Assembly: GCA_001870995.2 (NCBI GenBank)
Contig: MLAV02000001.1
Location: forward strand, 620,001 to 684,000
Source of the DNA: Chitinophaga sp. CB10
GTDB taxonomy: Bacteria; Bacteroidota; Bacteroidia; Chitinophagales; Chitinophagaceae
Direction of reading: 5' to 3'
DNA length: 64,000 nt
This document shows positions 43,093-51,778 of this stretch, piece after piece (position 1 is the stretch's first letter; the number at the start of each line of letters is the position of its first letter). A program made the position numbers and the translations under genes. The notes under the pieces were generated by a model. That model was not told where the DNA came from, ran no database searches, and worked only from the letters and a program-made list of their open reading frames with translations.

Positions 43093-44220
43093 CTCCCCAA
43101 TCGTAGGCGCCTTCCAGTTATATTTATCATGCTTCATCTTCCAGATAAATCCATCCAGCACATAATGCGTTACCTGCGGCACCGCCAGCAAAGGCACCAG
43201 CAGCATGAGCAGCAGGTTGTCCTCCACTTCCGGTAATTGCTGGAAGAGGGAGAAAAAACGCGTATGCTCCCGCCAGACGAATCCATCCCACAACCCTTCT
43301 TCCACAAACGCAAACAACGCAATCAGCCCCAGGAACAGCAGGATGCCCTTGTTGCTGAACACCGCCTGCAGGAATTTATTTCCGCCGGCGGACATATGAT
43401 ATTGCTTGCGGCCATGCGCCCAAACCAGCGCCATATAAGGGATACCGTGACTAATGACGTTCAGCAGCGTGAAGGTAAGGTCGCCCTTGAAATAGATGAT
43501 CCCGAAATACCAGGAGAGCATGGTGCCCAATACCAGCAACTGTTTGGGAATGTTTACCCATCGCTGTTGTATGCTGTAGTTCATCTCTTTGAGCAGGTAG
43601 ATGATTACAATTGCGGCATATACCATCCCCAGTAAATGGAGTATGCTGCTGCCGGCAGCAATATAGAAGAAATCCCCCGGTATGAACCAGTTAAACGGGA
43701 TAGGCCCTTGCAGATGCCAGTACAACAAAGGATAGATGGTGGCTGCGTATATCGTTAACGTATCTACGCTGCGGGAAAATTTACCGGCAGTTTCCTTCCG
43801 GCTGTAGATCCGCAGAAACCCGTATTGCTGCCGTACAAAATGATACACCGCCATGTAAGCCAGTATGCGCCAGAACACCAGCGGGCCGGCTGCATAAGCG
43901 GCTACGCCTGCCACCCAGGCCAGTATGGGCGCCCAGATGAATAAACGGCTTTGCTTTCGGAAGGCGCCGCCATCAAAATAAGTACGGTAAATGGTGGAGT
44001 ACACATGCGACACGTCAATGAACAACACCAATATCACCCACCAGGCCACGGTTACGCCCTGCTGCGGCCTGAAGGCGGCCGGGAACAGCAGGATCGCCGC
44101 CAGGGCAGCAAAGGGAGGGAGGAGGATGAAACATCCGTCCAGTGTACGGCTATAGATCCAGGGCTGCCTGTGGGCCTTACCCAAGGAGATGGACAAGGGC
44201 GTCTGCTGCTTTGTTTCCAT
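43090..44220 (-). CDS. Polytopic membrane protein of the SpeD/SpeE-like operon
   Basis: A 376-residue integral membrane protein with about nine to ten hydrophobic segments, for example FILLPPFAALAAILLFPAAF, WVILVLFIDVSHVYSTIYRT and LAWVAGVAAYAAGPLVFW. I do not recognise the family. Conserved-looking charged or aromatic spots such as YHFVRQQYGFLRIYSRKE lie in loops. I place its start at ATG 44220 (METKQQTPLSIS), overlapping the preceding FAD-protein gene by 44 bp, so translation is probably coupled. It is the last gene of a seven-gene operon with AdoMet decarboxylase and an aminopropyltransferase-like protein. Confidence 0.8.
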   Translation of the reverse strand: METKQQTPLSISLGKAHRQPWIYSRTLDGCFILLPPFAALAAILLFPAAFRPQQGVTVAWWVILVLFIDVSHVYSTIYRTYFDGGAFRKQSRLFIWAPILAWVAGVAAYAAGPLVFWRILAYMAVYHFVRQQYGFLRIYSRKETAGKFSRSVDTLTIYAATIYPLLYWHLQGPIPFNWFIPGDFFYIAAGSSILHLLGMVYAAIVIIYLLKEMNYSIQQRWVNIPKQLLVLGTMLSWYFGIIYFKGDLTFTLLNVISHGIPYMALVWAHGRKQYHMSAGGNKFLQAVFSNKGILLFLGLIALFAFVEEGLWDGFVWREHTRFFSLFQQLPEVEDNLLLMLLVPLLAVPQVTHYVLDGFIWKMKHDKYNWKAPTIGE

Positions 44221-45826
44221 GGTAAAAAGCTTCTTCAAAAATGGATATGCCACTCAGGTCGGAATGGGCAAAAAATACATTCGGCCACTGCGACTGTTGC
44301 GCCGCGGCCCTGGCAGCTCCAGTGATAAACCCTTTATGGGGGCGGATCATGCCATGGCCCCATACGGTAATGTCCACATCCCGGATCAGTGAGGTAATGC
44401 CGGGATGGGGGATTTCCAGGTCGTCCGCAATGAGCTTCGTCCAGTGTTGCGGCGATAAGGCAATGGCGTATTTGCGGGACGCCACCGGGTCCAGGTGATC
44501 CAGCGGGAGGTAATACGTCACCACCTGTTTGGCCGGGGCTTCCTGTGAAAGCCGCTGCTGCTGGGCGTTTACATAGCCCAGCGACTTGCCTTTGTAGATT
44601 ACGTTATCCCAGCAAAGCTGGTAGCCGGAGGATGCGGGAACATAGTCCAGCGTAATGTTGGCCACTAACCAGGGCGAATACACGAAGTCGTGATGGTACG
44701 CCCCGCCGGGGATAAGCCGCTGCGTAATAAACTGCGGCGTGGCCAGGATGCAGGCTTTTGCAGCCAGGCGCCTGAGCTGATGCGTATGGGTATCGTAATA
44801 ATCGACCAGCACTTCCCCGGCGGAAGGCGTGATGCGATACACCACGCAGCCGGTCTGCGTTTGATCCCGGCTGAACTGTTGCAGGTGTTGCACGAGCCGG
44901 CCGTTGCCCTGGGGCCAGGTTAGGAGTTGGGAAGTCTCGGCATTAGCGGCTTTGCCCTTGCGGGAAGCAAAATAGTGGATGCCTGCCCAGGCGCTGATGG
45001 CCTGGAGGCCGGCGCCGTAATCATCCCGGCAGCAGTAATCCACGTACCAGCGCAGCTCTTCGGAGCGGTAGCCTTGTTGGTCCATCCAGTCGGCCATGGT
45101 GAGCTGATCCAGCTGCCGGAAGGTTGCATCCGCGGAACTATTGTCTACCGGGATGTCGAACGCATAGCGCTGGTCGCTGCCTTTTGCCTGGCGCAGCGCT
45201 TCCATACTGTCCAGGAAGCGCCTGATTTCCGCCAGCGCTTCCTGGCTGAGGCCCTGCTGCGGCACAAGCCCTTCCTGCCAACGGTTACGGATATACAGTC
45301 TTTCTTCGGGGTCATAACAAAGATCCGTTTCGTTGTAGATAGGAAGGCCATCGGGATGGTAGCCCAGCAGTATGCCCGCTTCGGCCAGCAGGTCCAGCAG
45401 GGGTTTGTTATCGTTATTGGGGATGGGTAAGTAGTGCGCTCCCAAAGGGTAAGCGCTGTAGGCATTGCTGCCGGAGCTGGCATTGCCGCCGGTATGGGGT
45501 TCCAGTTCCAGCAGGCGGAAGTTGGTGACGCCGCTGTGGTGAAGCTTCCTGGCGGCAGTGAGTCCTGCCACGCCGCCGCCAACGATTACGGCATCGGTGT
45601 ATTCCGTGGCGGAAGGCGCGCCAAACTGCCGGTCCCGCAGCATATGCCCCGTTTTTGCCGAAGCGCCGCTGATGCGGCTGCTGATATGGCCGTACTTATC
45701 TTTCTTTTCCATGCAGGCCAGGTATTGGGACAGCGTCACCGTGCCGCCGGCAATGATAGCCATATAGCGGAGAAACTCTTTTCTGCTGATCGTATTACTC
45801 CTGGTATTTTCCCCACTCATCTTCAA
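44177..45826 (-). CDS. FAD-dependent amine-oxidase-like protein
   Basis: A 549-residue flavoprotein. The N-terminus (SRKEFLRYMAIIAGGTVTLS, then a Cys in YLACMEK) looks like an export signal, possibly lipidated. The dinucleotide-binding motif AVIVGGGVAGLTAARKL lies at about 82-98, then ELEPHTGGNASSGSN, and a C-terminal FAD motif HSDLSGISIFEEAFYHG. This is the monoamine/polyamine-oxidase-type layout. In an operon with SpeD- and SpeE-like genes, an extracytoplasmic oxidase acting on a polyamine or an aminopropylated product is a fair inference. It overlaps the upstream spermidine-synthase-like gene by 32 bp. Confidence 0.85.
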   Translation of the reverse strand: MKMSGENTRSNTISRKEFLRYMAIIAGGTVTLSQYLACMEKKDKYGHISSRISGASAKTGHMLRDRQFGAPSATEYTDAVIVGGGVAGLTAARKLHHSGVTNFRLLELEPHTGGNASSGSNAYSAYPLGAHYLPIPNNDNKPLLDLLAEAGILLGYHPDGLPIYNETDLCYDPEERLYIRNRWQEGLVPQQGLSQEALAEIRRFLDSMEALRQAKGSDQRYAFDIPVDNSSADATFRQLDQLTMADWMDQQGYRSEELRWYVDYCCRDDYGAGLQAISAWAGIHYFASRKGKAANAETSQLLTWPQGNGRLVQHLQQFSRDQTQTGCVVYRITPSAGEVLVDYYDTHTHQLRRLAAKACILATPQFITQRLIPGGAYHHDFVYSPWLVANITLDYVPASSGYQLCWDNVIYKGKSLGYVNAQQQRLSQEAPAKQVVTYYLPLDHLDPVASRKYAIALSPQHWTKLIADDLEIPHPGITSLIRDVDITVWGHGMIRPHKGFITGAARAAAQQSQWPNVFFAHSDLSGISIFEEAFYHGNKAADALVHLLG

Positions 45827-47294
45827 AGTATTGTACCAGTACCTGGTTGTTTAAGTGATTGGCCAGCACTTTCCGCGGCTGCATATCCGCCGTGAAATCG
45901 CGCATCTGGCTGAAAGTGGCGGCAGCAAAATAACGCAGGCCGGCCGGTAAATCCGTGCGGCGTTGCGCCAGCGGCCCTGGCGACGCCATGACATAACCCC
46001 ATTCCCCGAACGAGGGCACGTAGGTATGATAGGGGATGGTTTGGTAGTTGCACTCCTGCAACGTGGTATTCACGCACCAGAATGCTTTGGGGGCCACATA
46101 GGGAGAGGTGGACTGGATGACGACCACGCTGCTGTCCGTCAGCGCGTGGCGCAGTTTACGGTAGAACGCCGTCGTGTACAGCTTGCCCACGGCGTAGTTG
46201 CCGGGATCGGGAAAGTCCACGATGACCACATCAAACTGTTCGTTGTTTTCTTTCAGCCATTGAAACGCATCCGCGTTGATGACGCGGACCCGCGGGGATA
46301 GCAGGCTGCTGTCGTTCAGGGAGGCGAGCATGCTGTTTTGCCGGAAAAGTTTGGTCATGGCGGGGTCCAGGTCCACGAGGGTGACCTGCTCCACCTCGGG
46401 GTATTTGAGCAGCTCCCGCGCCGCCATCCCGTCGCCCCCGCCGAGGATCAGCACCTGGCTGCGTTTGGGGCTGTACAGCATGGCCGGGTGGATGAGCGCT
46501 TCGTGATAGCGGTATTCGTCCGCCGAGCTGAACTGCAGGTTGCCGTTCAGGTACAGGCGAAGGTCCAGCCGGCTGTGCGTGAGTACGATCCGTTGGTAAG
46601 GGGAGGAGTGCGAATAGATAACCGGGTCCCGGAAGGCCTGGCTTTCCGCAAAGGTCATAATCCGGTCTGCCCATATAAAAAGTCCCGCGAGGAAAACAAT
46701 ACAGGCGATGGCTTTGGCTTTCAGGTAGGCGGCCCATTTAATTTCCTTTTTGAACTTCACCAAAACCACGATTGCCACGGCTACATTGAGGATGCCGAAA
46801 AAGCAGGAAGTGCGGATCAGGCCCAGGTAGGGCACCAGCAGCATGGGAAACACGATGGAGGCCAGCAGCGCGCCGATATAATCAAACGTGAACACGCGCG
46901 ATACGAGGTCCTTGAACTCGTACCGGTCTTTCAGGATGTTCATCAGCAACGGCAGTTCCAGCCCGACGAGCGTGCCGGTGAGGCCTACCAGTAAATACAG
47001 GATCAGCCTGAAGGAGGCCGCATGTTCGAACAGGAGGAACAGCGCGGCTGAACTGATACCGCCGATGAGGCCTACGAGAATTTCCAGCTGTATGAACCAG
47101 CTAAGCAGGTCCTTTTTGAAGAACCGGGAAAAGTAAGCGCCTATGCCCATGGAAAAGAGGTAGGCGCCGATAATGGTCGAAAACTGCGTTACAGAATCTC
47201 CCAACAGGTAACTGGCCAGCGTGCCTGCTACCAGCTCATAAATGAGGCCGCAGGTAGCAATCACGAAGACGGATAATAATAACAGAATTTCCAA
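45795..47294 (-). CDS. Spermidine-synthase-like protein with N-terminal membrane domain
   Basis: A 499-residue fusion. The first about 205 residues hold about seven membrane segments (ATCGLIYELVAGTLASYLLG, GISSAALFLLFEHAA, YIGALLASIVFPMLLVPYLG). The C-terminal half is an aminopropyltransferase fold: RYHEALIHPAML, the decarboxylated-AdoMet/nucleotide motif LILGGGDGMAARELL, TLVDLDPAM and the DVVIVDFPDPGN strand. This matches the predicted membrane-fused spermidine synthases (COG4262 type). The acceptor substrate is unknown; a membrane or cell-surface amine is possible. It follows DUF350 by 10 bp. Confidence 0.9.
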   Translation of the reverse strand: MEILLLLSVFVIATCGLIYELVAGTLASYLLGDSVTQFSTIIGAYLFSMGIGAYFSRFFKKDLLSWFIQLEILVGLIGGISSAALFLLFEHAASFRLILYLLVGLTGTLVGLELPLLMNILKDRYEFKDLVSRVFTFDYIGALLASIVFPMLLVPYLGLIRTSCFFGILNVAVAIVVLVKFKKEIKWAAYLKAKAIACIVFLAGLFIWADRIMTFAESQAFRDPVIYSHSSPYQRIVLTHSRLDLRLYLNGNLQFSSADEYRYHEALIHPAMLYSPKRSQVLILGGGDGMAARELLKYPEVEQVTLVDLDPAMTKLFRQNSMLASLNDSSLLSPRVRVINADAFQWLKENNEQFDVVIVDFPDPGNYAVGKLYTTAFYRKLRHALTDSSVVVIQSTSPYVAPKAFWCVNTTLQECNYQTIPYHTYVPSFGEWGYVMASPGPLAQRRTDLPAGLRYFAAATFSQMRDFTADMQPRKVLANHLNNQVLVQYFEDEWGKYQE

Positions 47295-47304
47295 CGTACA
47301 ACGA

Positions 47305-47520
47305 TTAACTATGAATGGCAGAACTGATGATCATGCCGATGGCGATAATAAAAGCGCCCACCACGATGGCCAGCGCAATATTTTTATGCTGCACCAGCTC
47401 TTTCCAGGTGTTCTCGGGTGTGAGCCGGTCTACCAGCCAGAAGGCGACCACGAGGATCACCACCCCTAATAATGCATACACGGCAGATGCGAGCATGTAC
47501 TTGAATTGTAATGTTTCCAT
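47305..47520 (-). CDS. DUF350 membrane protein
   Basis: A 71-residue protein with two membrane helices (YALLGVVILVVAFWLVDRL and NIALAIVVGAFIIAIGMIIS) and the central LTPENTWKELVQHKN loop of the DUF350 (YjfL-like) family. DUF350 genes are often found with polyamine or ATP-grasp amidoligase genes; the biochemical role is unknown. It lies 6 bp after its upstream and 10 bp before its downstream neighbour. Confidence 0.88.
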   Translation of the reverse strand: METLQFKYMLASAVYALLGVVILVVAFWLVDRLTPENTWKELVQHKNIALAIVVGAFIIAIGMIISSAIHS

Positions 47521-47526
47521 AGCGAT

Positions 47527-47742
47527 TTATTTGTGATAAAAATAGTGAACGCCGCTGCGCGACCTGGCGGTGCGATCGTTGCCAGGTTTCCAGGTTTCCG
47601 TGCTGGTACAGTTACATACCCGGTAACCATAGGTATTGCTGAGGAGCAGGATGACGAGGAAACCAACCAGGATGCAAATGGTTATCTTATCATCTCTCCA
47701 GTTAAACGGAAATCGTGAAAAAAGGGATTTCAATTTATCCAT
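47527..47742 (-). CDS. Small single-pass membrane protein of the SpeD/DUF4178 operon
   Basis: A 71-residue protein with one membrane segment (KITICILVGFLVILLLSNTYG, about 19-38, is hydrophobic) and a C-terminal tail with a CNC motif, ETWKPGND and GVHYFYHK. I know no family name; from context it is a constant partner of DUF4178/SpeD genes in related bacteria, though I cannot verify that here. It starts 4 bp after the DUF4178 gene stop, so it is a true operon member and not a chance frame. Confidence 0.7.
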   Translation of the reverse strand: MDKLKSLFSRFPFNWRDDKITICILVGFLVILLLSNTYGYRVCNCTSTETWKPGNDRTARSRSGVHYFYHK

Positions 47743-47746
47743 AAAA

Positions 47747-49015
47747 TTATTTTTGGTGGTTGATATCGCTGAATGCCCATCGTACGGTCTCCCTGTATTT
47801 TTGCCAGGCCAGTAATGCTATCGCCATGCCGGCAAAGAGGAGGCAGAGGAGTACTTCGTTCCAGGCGGTAGGTACGTCCCAGAATACGGTTACATCCGCA
47901 TGCACGTTGGGACCTGACTTTTCGGTAGCCGTGGTAACCGTAAAATGGTATTGACCGGGCTTTACGCTGCATACAAAGGCCTTCTGCCTGGAATCGCCTT
48001 CCGACCAGCTTTCCCCGCCGTCCACACCACGATAATAGGCAGCTTCCAGCGGGATGGTCCTTTCTTCGCCGGTGGTTTCATTCACCAGCGTGAGGTCCAT
48101 CGCGCACCAGTTGTTTTGCAGGTCGGTCATGATGTCCACCTCGATGTTGCTGGTGCGGCCGTCCAGCTTGAAGGACGGGCTCAACAGGGCTTTATTGATC
48201 GTAGAGTCGTTGATATCAAAATGTTCCTGCATGATCTGCCTGTTCTGGCGGTTGCCGTTGAAATGCAGGTAGGAGAAGATGGCCAGCACACAGAAAAGTA
48301 TGGCGGCGATCCCAAACTCCCGGGGGCGTAATCCTTCCAGGAACGGTTGCGCCGGGGCAATACCAAAGCGGGCCGGCGGGAAGTGCCCGTTCAGGAACGC
48401 TTTTTTGATTTCTTTCGGGTAAATGTAAGTGCCTTTGAACGCATCGATGTCAGGCTTAGAGTTGCGATGCGTCATTTCAAAGGAAATCATTTCCGGCGGG
48501 CGGATAAATTCCAGGCAGCGGATGTTGCGCTGGTAATCCAGGTCCCAGGGGATTTCCCCTGTGATGTTGATATAGCGGGCGCTGAACCGGTTAAACAGTT
48601 CAAACGATTTCCCCTCATGTTCAACGCGGGTGGTTTGTCCGAAGCTGGCCGCCGTGATTTCCGGGAACTCCATGGGGATATTTTCCACCAGCAGCCAGTG
48701 GCCGTCGGAAAAGGAGAGGAAAAATACTTTGCGGTCGGTAGTGCGCATGAGTACATACTCGGCCCAGGAATAGCCGGCGCCTACGCCTGCGCGCTCCGTA
48801 TAGCCGATGACGGTGTATTCATTGCCGCGTAAAGTGCCGGTGGTACCCATGGGTATCAGCTGTTTGATCTTTGACTGGGCTACCTTTCCTGCTTTGGTTG
48901 GAAAGCCGGATGCAAAGGAAGACAGCGCACCGCACCTGAGGCAGCCATAGAGGCGGGTATCGGGATGTTGCAGGTCAATGCCCGCATGACAGGCAGGGCA
49001 GGTAAAATGTGGCAT
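47747..49015 (-). CDS. DUF4178-domain membrane protein with N-terminal zinc ribbon
   Basis: A 422-residue protein. It opens with a zinc-ribbon pattern (Cys6/Cys9 and Cys25/Cys28). DUF4178 follows at about 48-165 (GTTGTLRGNEYTVIGYTER; SWAEYVLMRTTDRKVFFLSF). Two membrane segments (FGIAAILFCVLAIFSYLHF, about 236-254, and VLLCLLFAGMAIALLAW, near 393-409) flank an extracytoplasmic beta-rich region. The function of DUF4178 is not known; it occurs with SpeD/SpeE-like and DUF350 genes. SpeD ends 1 bp upstream of its start region, so the two are co-transcribed. Confidence 0.85.
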   Translation of the reverse strand: MPHFTCPACHAGIDLQHPDTRLYGCLRCGALSSFASGFPTKAGKVAQSKIKQLIPMGTTGTLRGNEYTVIGYTERAGVGAGYSWAEYVLMRTTDRKVFFLSFSDGHWLLVENIPMEFPEITAASFGQTTRVEHEGKSFELFNRFSARYINITGEIPWDLDYQRNIRCLEFIRPPEMISFEMTHRNSKPDIDAFKGTYIYPKEIKKAFLNGHFPPARFGIAPAQPFLEGLRPREFGIAAILFCVLAIFSYLHFNGNRQNRQIMQEHFDINDSTINKALLSPSFKLDGRTSNIEVDIMTDLQNNWCAMDLTLVNETTGEERTIPLEAAYYRGVDGGESWSEGDSRQKAFVCSVKPGQYHFTVTTATEKSGPNVHADVTVFWDVPTAWNEVLLCLLFAGMAIALLAWQKYRETVRWAFSDINHQK

Positions 49016-49016
49016 T

Positions 49017-49370
49017 TTATCTTCTTATCTGTTGTGATTCATGATGGGTTGTCTGGAAAAAATCATGGATAGCGCTCATGATGGCGGTGGTGATAGCGTC
49101 ATTGTTTTTCCGGAAGTTGGACAGGAATACATCACAGGTACACAACCCGTATTCGGGCCAGGTATGGATGGAAATATGCGATTCCGTCAGGCAATGCACC
49201 GCTGTGAAACCTCCGGCAGGGAAGTCGTGTACGGCATTACCTACTTCTGTAAGTTGATGATCTTGAATCTGGCGGGTGATAAAAGCTTTCCAGTTGTCGC
49301 TTTGCTGCAGTAATTCAATCTTATCCGTGTACAGCGTGGTCAACAAATGCAGGCCCGGTTGATATTTCAT
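49017..49370 (-). CDS. speD: S-adenosylmethionine decarboxylase proenzyme
   Basis: A 117-residue prokaryotic-type AdoMet decarboxylase. The self-cleavage site ESHISIHTWPE has Ser64 as the residue that becomes the pyruvoyl group, His69 as the processing residue and Cys77/Cys79 as the likely proton donor. It makes decarboxylated AdoMet, the aminopropyl donor for spermidine-synthase-like enzymes, and such a gene is four places downstream. I start at ATG 49370 (MKYQPGLHLL); an upstream ATG at 49397 would add nine residues. It is the first gene of the seven-gene operon. No ornithine or arginine decarboxylase is in the window. Confidence 0.93.
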   Translation of the reverse strand: MKYQPGLHLLTTLYTDKIELLQQSDNWKAFITRQIQDHQLTEVGNAVHDFPAGGFTAVHCLTESHISIHTWPEYGLCTCDVFLSNFRKNNDAITTAIMSAIHDFFQTTHHESQQIRR

Positions 49371-49479
49371 GGCAGAGAAAATATGTGCATGTTGCAATGT
49401 AAAAATTCCTGACGAATTTTTCTTTTTGTTTCAGGAGATCACGGTATATGCGAATTGTATGCCAGATTCCGGTAATATC

Positions 49480-49509
49480 AAAAAGGGTAAGGCGCGTATA
49501 GCCTTACCC
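49480..49509 (-). terminator. Rho-independent terminator
   Basis: GGGTAAGGC (49485-49493) and GCCTTACCC (49501-49509) pair. The A-run at 49480-49484 gives a U-tract on the minus strand, ending the gene at 49530 before the SpeD operon. Confidence 0.8.
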
Positions 49510-49529
49510 GTTGAAGGGTCGCTAATTAT

Positions 49530-49910
49530 TTATTGCTCTTCCTGTTTGCGTTCATACCGCTCTTTGGCCTGTTGGCGGCGTTCGGAGCGATGGGCTTCGT
49601 AGCGGTCAAACTGCTCATTGGTCAGCACGCGTTTCAGGGAACTGTCGCGGGTTTGGCTGAGTTGTTTCAGTTGTTTGCTCTTCTCCGCGCGGGGAATTAC
49701 GTTGTCTTTCCGCAGGGCGGCCATCTTATCGGAAAAGGTTTTATTGATGTCGTACACTTTGCCGTATTGCGCTCCGTTAAGCAATAACCTGGCTTTCATG
49801 GAGTCGGTCATGATACGTATATAGTCCCTTTTATCCTGGGAAAAGGTGGGTTCGATGGTGAGGGTGAAAAGGGTTATCAACACTATCCGCTGCATCGCTA
49901 TTCTTTTCAT
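49530..49910 (-). CDS. Small exported helical protein, Spy/CpxP-like
   Basis: A 126-residue protein with an N-terminal signal-like stretch (IVLITLFTLTIEPTFSQ) and a charged helical body rich in Lys, Arg and Glu ending RYERKQEEQ. The pattern TDSMKARLLLNGAQYGKVY, LTNEQFDRYEAHRSERR resembles the small periplasmic Spy/CpxP-type proteins of Bacteroidota. The role is probably in envelope stress or metal binding, by analogy only. It stands alone between two hairpin terminators. Confidence 0.65.
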   Translation of the reverse strand: MKRIAMQRIVLITLFTLTIEPTFSQDKRDYIRIMTDSMKARLLLNGAQYGKVYDINKTFSDKMAALRKDNVIPRAEKSKQLKQLSQTRDSSLKRVLTNEQFDRYEAHRSERRQQAKERYERKQEEQ

Positions 49911-49981
49911 GTCCTGTTTTTAATATTCAACAATGCCTGAAGGGCATTTGTTCATGGTCCTTATTATCCGTTGAAAATATG

Positions 49982-50011
49982 CTGATCCGCCTGCCATGGC
50001 GGGCGGATCAG
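49982..50011 (-). terminator. Hairpin after the DUF4920 gene
   Basis: CTGATCCGCCTGCC (49982-49995) pairs with the complementary arm ending at 50011 (GGGCGGATCAG) with one bulge. It lies 12 bp past the DUF4920 stop on the minus strand, without a good U-tract. Confidence 0.6.
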
Positions 50012-50023
50012 GTAGTTAGGTTA

Positions 50024-50503
50024 TTATTCCAGTACGAGTATGCCGCTGGCGGTGTACCGATATTCTTTCTGCGGCGCGGTGATGGCGTCGATTTCTGCCT
50101 GCGGTTTCTTCGCGTCCGCAGCATAGTGGCGCAGTTCGGCTACCGGCGTGATTTCCTGGTAGGCAAGCCCGTCCAGCACGATGGTTCTGCCTTTGATATC
50201 GAGCGGTACAAAGAAGGCGTAGTCCTTCATTTTCACGAAGGCGGTGGTACTGTCATTTACCTGCAGCTTCATCCAGCAGCCTTTCTTGGGGCATACGTCC
50301 AATACTTTGGCTTTGATTTTTACGGCTACCTTGCCGGTATCGTTTTTCAGCAAAGCGGGGATTTCGGCGGCATTGACCGCGCCTGCGGCCGTGGCGCCGG
50401 CGCCATAGGTACTGTTGGGTTTTGCGGGTCCTTTAGGGGGCTGCGCAGAGAGGCCGTTGGCAATGCAGACGGCCATGAGCAGGAAGATTATTTTTTGCAG
50501 CAT
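50024..50503 (-). CDS. DUF4920-domain exported protein
   Basis: A 159-residue protein with a signal peptide (1-20, ending GLSAQ). The DUF4920 pattern is visible: KVLDVCPKKGCWMKLQV, KMKDYAFFVPLDIKGRTIVL, YQEITPVAELRHYAADAKK. The two cysteines of VCPKKGCW could bind a metal or form a disulfide. The function is unknown. It is flanked by a YciI-like gene (upstream in map order at 50553) with no operon link evident. Confidence 0.85.
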   Translation of the reverse strand: MLQKIIFLLMAVCIANGLSAQPPKGPAKPNSTYGAGATAAGAVNAAEIPALLKNDTGKVAVKIKAKVLDVCPKKGCWMKLQVNDSTTAFVKMKDYAFFVPLDIKGRTIVLDGLAYQEITPVAELRHYAADAKKPQAEIDAITAPQKEYRYTASGILVLE

Positions 50504-50552
50504 AGCGATAAATCAATTTCCGGCTAAGATACAAAAGTTTGCTGTTCATCGC

Positions 50553-50870
50553 TTACCGGTGGCGGATTTCCACGGATCCGCCGAAAGGCAGCACCGGCAC
50601 CATGGCTGCCAGTTCCTGCGCCTGCTCATCGCTTGCGGCGGCAATGTACATAAAGCTGACTACGCGCTGCCCCTTTTCCTGGATTACGCCGGCTGCGGCC
50701 TGGTTGGCGGTGACCACGTACCCGGGTTTTACGACCGGCGTTCCGGAGAGGTAATGATTGGCTGCTTTCCATTTCTCCACCAATTCGTCCCAGCCTTTAC
50801 GTACGGTAGCAACATCTTCCTGTGTGAGTTCTTCAGGGTTTACCCTGGTGATAAATACATATTCGTTCAT
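50553..50870 (-). CDS. YciI-like small protein
   Basis: A 105-residue protein with the dimeric alpha+beta-barrel pattern of the YCII group: MNEYVFITRV at the start, then VEKWKAANHYLSGTPVV and a C-terminal VPVLPFGGSVEIR. I use ATG 50870; the open frame starts earlier at 50933 but the added residues are unlike the family. The biochemical role is uncertain. It is transcribed in the same direction as the AraC gene upstream, which ends 66 bp away. Confidence 0.75.
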   Translation of the reverse strand: MNEYVFITRVNPEELTQEDVATVRKGWDELVEKWKAANHYLSGTPVVKPGYVVTANQAAAGVIQEKGQRVVSFMYIAAASDEQAQELAAMVPVLPFGGSVEIRHR

Positions 50871-50936
50871 GGTACAATCATTTTGTACCGTAAAATTATG
50901 GGGAGATGGGAGGGCAAAATTGTAAAAAAGCATTTT

Positions 50937-51704
50937 TTACCATTCCTCTCCGCGGGCGAAAAAGTCGAGGGGAGTAGTGCCGGTAAACCGGCGGAAGTCC
51001 TTGATAAAATGCGACTGATCAAAGTATCCTGCCTCGTAAGCCAGGCTGGTGAGGGATTGTGTGGGCGCCTGCCGGATAATATGCCGGAGTTTCACAATGG
51101 TCGCGTACTGTTTGGGGGTAGCGCCTACGGCGGCCCGGAACCGTTTTTCCAATGGGTCCTTGCTGATATAGAGGGCAGATGCCAGTTCCGTGATGCGGAG
51201 TTGCCCGCGGCTGTGCTGTATTTTTTCGAGGGCGGCTTCCACGAGGGGATCGCCAGCGGAAGGCTGTAAGCGCAGCAGCCACTGGTCCGCAAGGGCGGCC
51301 ATGGCCGGCAGGTCAGGGGCGGACTGCAGCCGGTCGGCCAATTCCCGGAGTTTTTCCGCCGGGATAAAGTTATCCAGTGCTACGAGCTGACTGTTTACTT
51401 CATGCAGCGGCGCTTTGATGAAGGCTGCGGCGCGGCCGGGTTGGAAGGTGATGAGGAACCAGGCGGAATCCGGCCGGTAATGCATATGCTGCGCGGTTTT
51501 GCGGATGCCGGCAATGCCGTGGTCGCCCAGCGTTTGTACGTGATCGTTATTAGTATGTTCTATGCTGCCGGTAAGCCGGAAGGAGAGGGAGATCCCGGTT
51601 CCCGGCAGCACGGTATTTACCTTTCCGGCGCCGCTGCAGATCAGCAGGTAGTTGGCCACGTATGGCCGTAGCTGCGGGCAGGGTGGGGAGGAAAGGAATT
51701 GCAT
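50937..51704 (-). CDS. AraC-family transcriptional regulator
   Basis: A 255-residue regulator. The N-terminal half fits the DUF6597-type sensor (FLSSPPCPQLRPYVANYLLI, LPGTGISLSFRLTG). The C-terminal HTH pair (ITELASALYISKDPLEKRFR; LTSLAYEAGYFDQSHFIKDFRR, with FTGTTPLDF at the end) is intact. A YciI-like gene lies downstream in the same direction and could be its target. The end has a short A/T-rich inverted repeat. Confidence 0.9.
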   Translation of the reverse strand: MQFLSSPPCPQLRPYVANYLLICSGAGKVNTVLPGTGISLSFRLTGSIEHTNNDHVQTLGDHGIAGIRKTAQHMHYRPDSAWFLITFQPGRAAAFIKAPLHEVNSQLVALDNFIPAEKLRELADRLQSAPDLPAMAALADQWLLRLQPSAGDPLVEAALEKIQHSRGQLRITELASALYISKDPLEKRFRAAVGATPKQYATIVKLRHIIRQAPTQSLTSLAYEAGYFDQSHFIKDFRRFTGTTPLDFFARGEEW

Positions 51705-51778
51705 GGGATGTTTGTTTGTGTAAAGGTAGTTATTTGTGGGTGGAAATTTTGCGGGACCTTTTGCGGTTACGGCGGCGG

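Noticed and set aside
49017..49370. SpeD operon as the ordinary spermidine pathway
   Set aside because: No ornithine/arginine decarboxylase or soluble spermidine synthase, while four of seven genes encode membrane proteins and one an exported oxidase.
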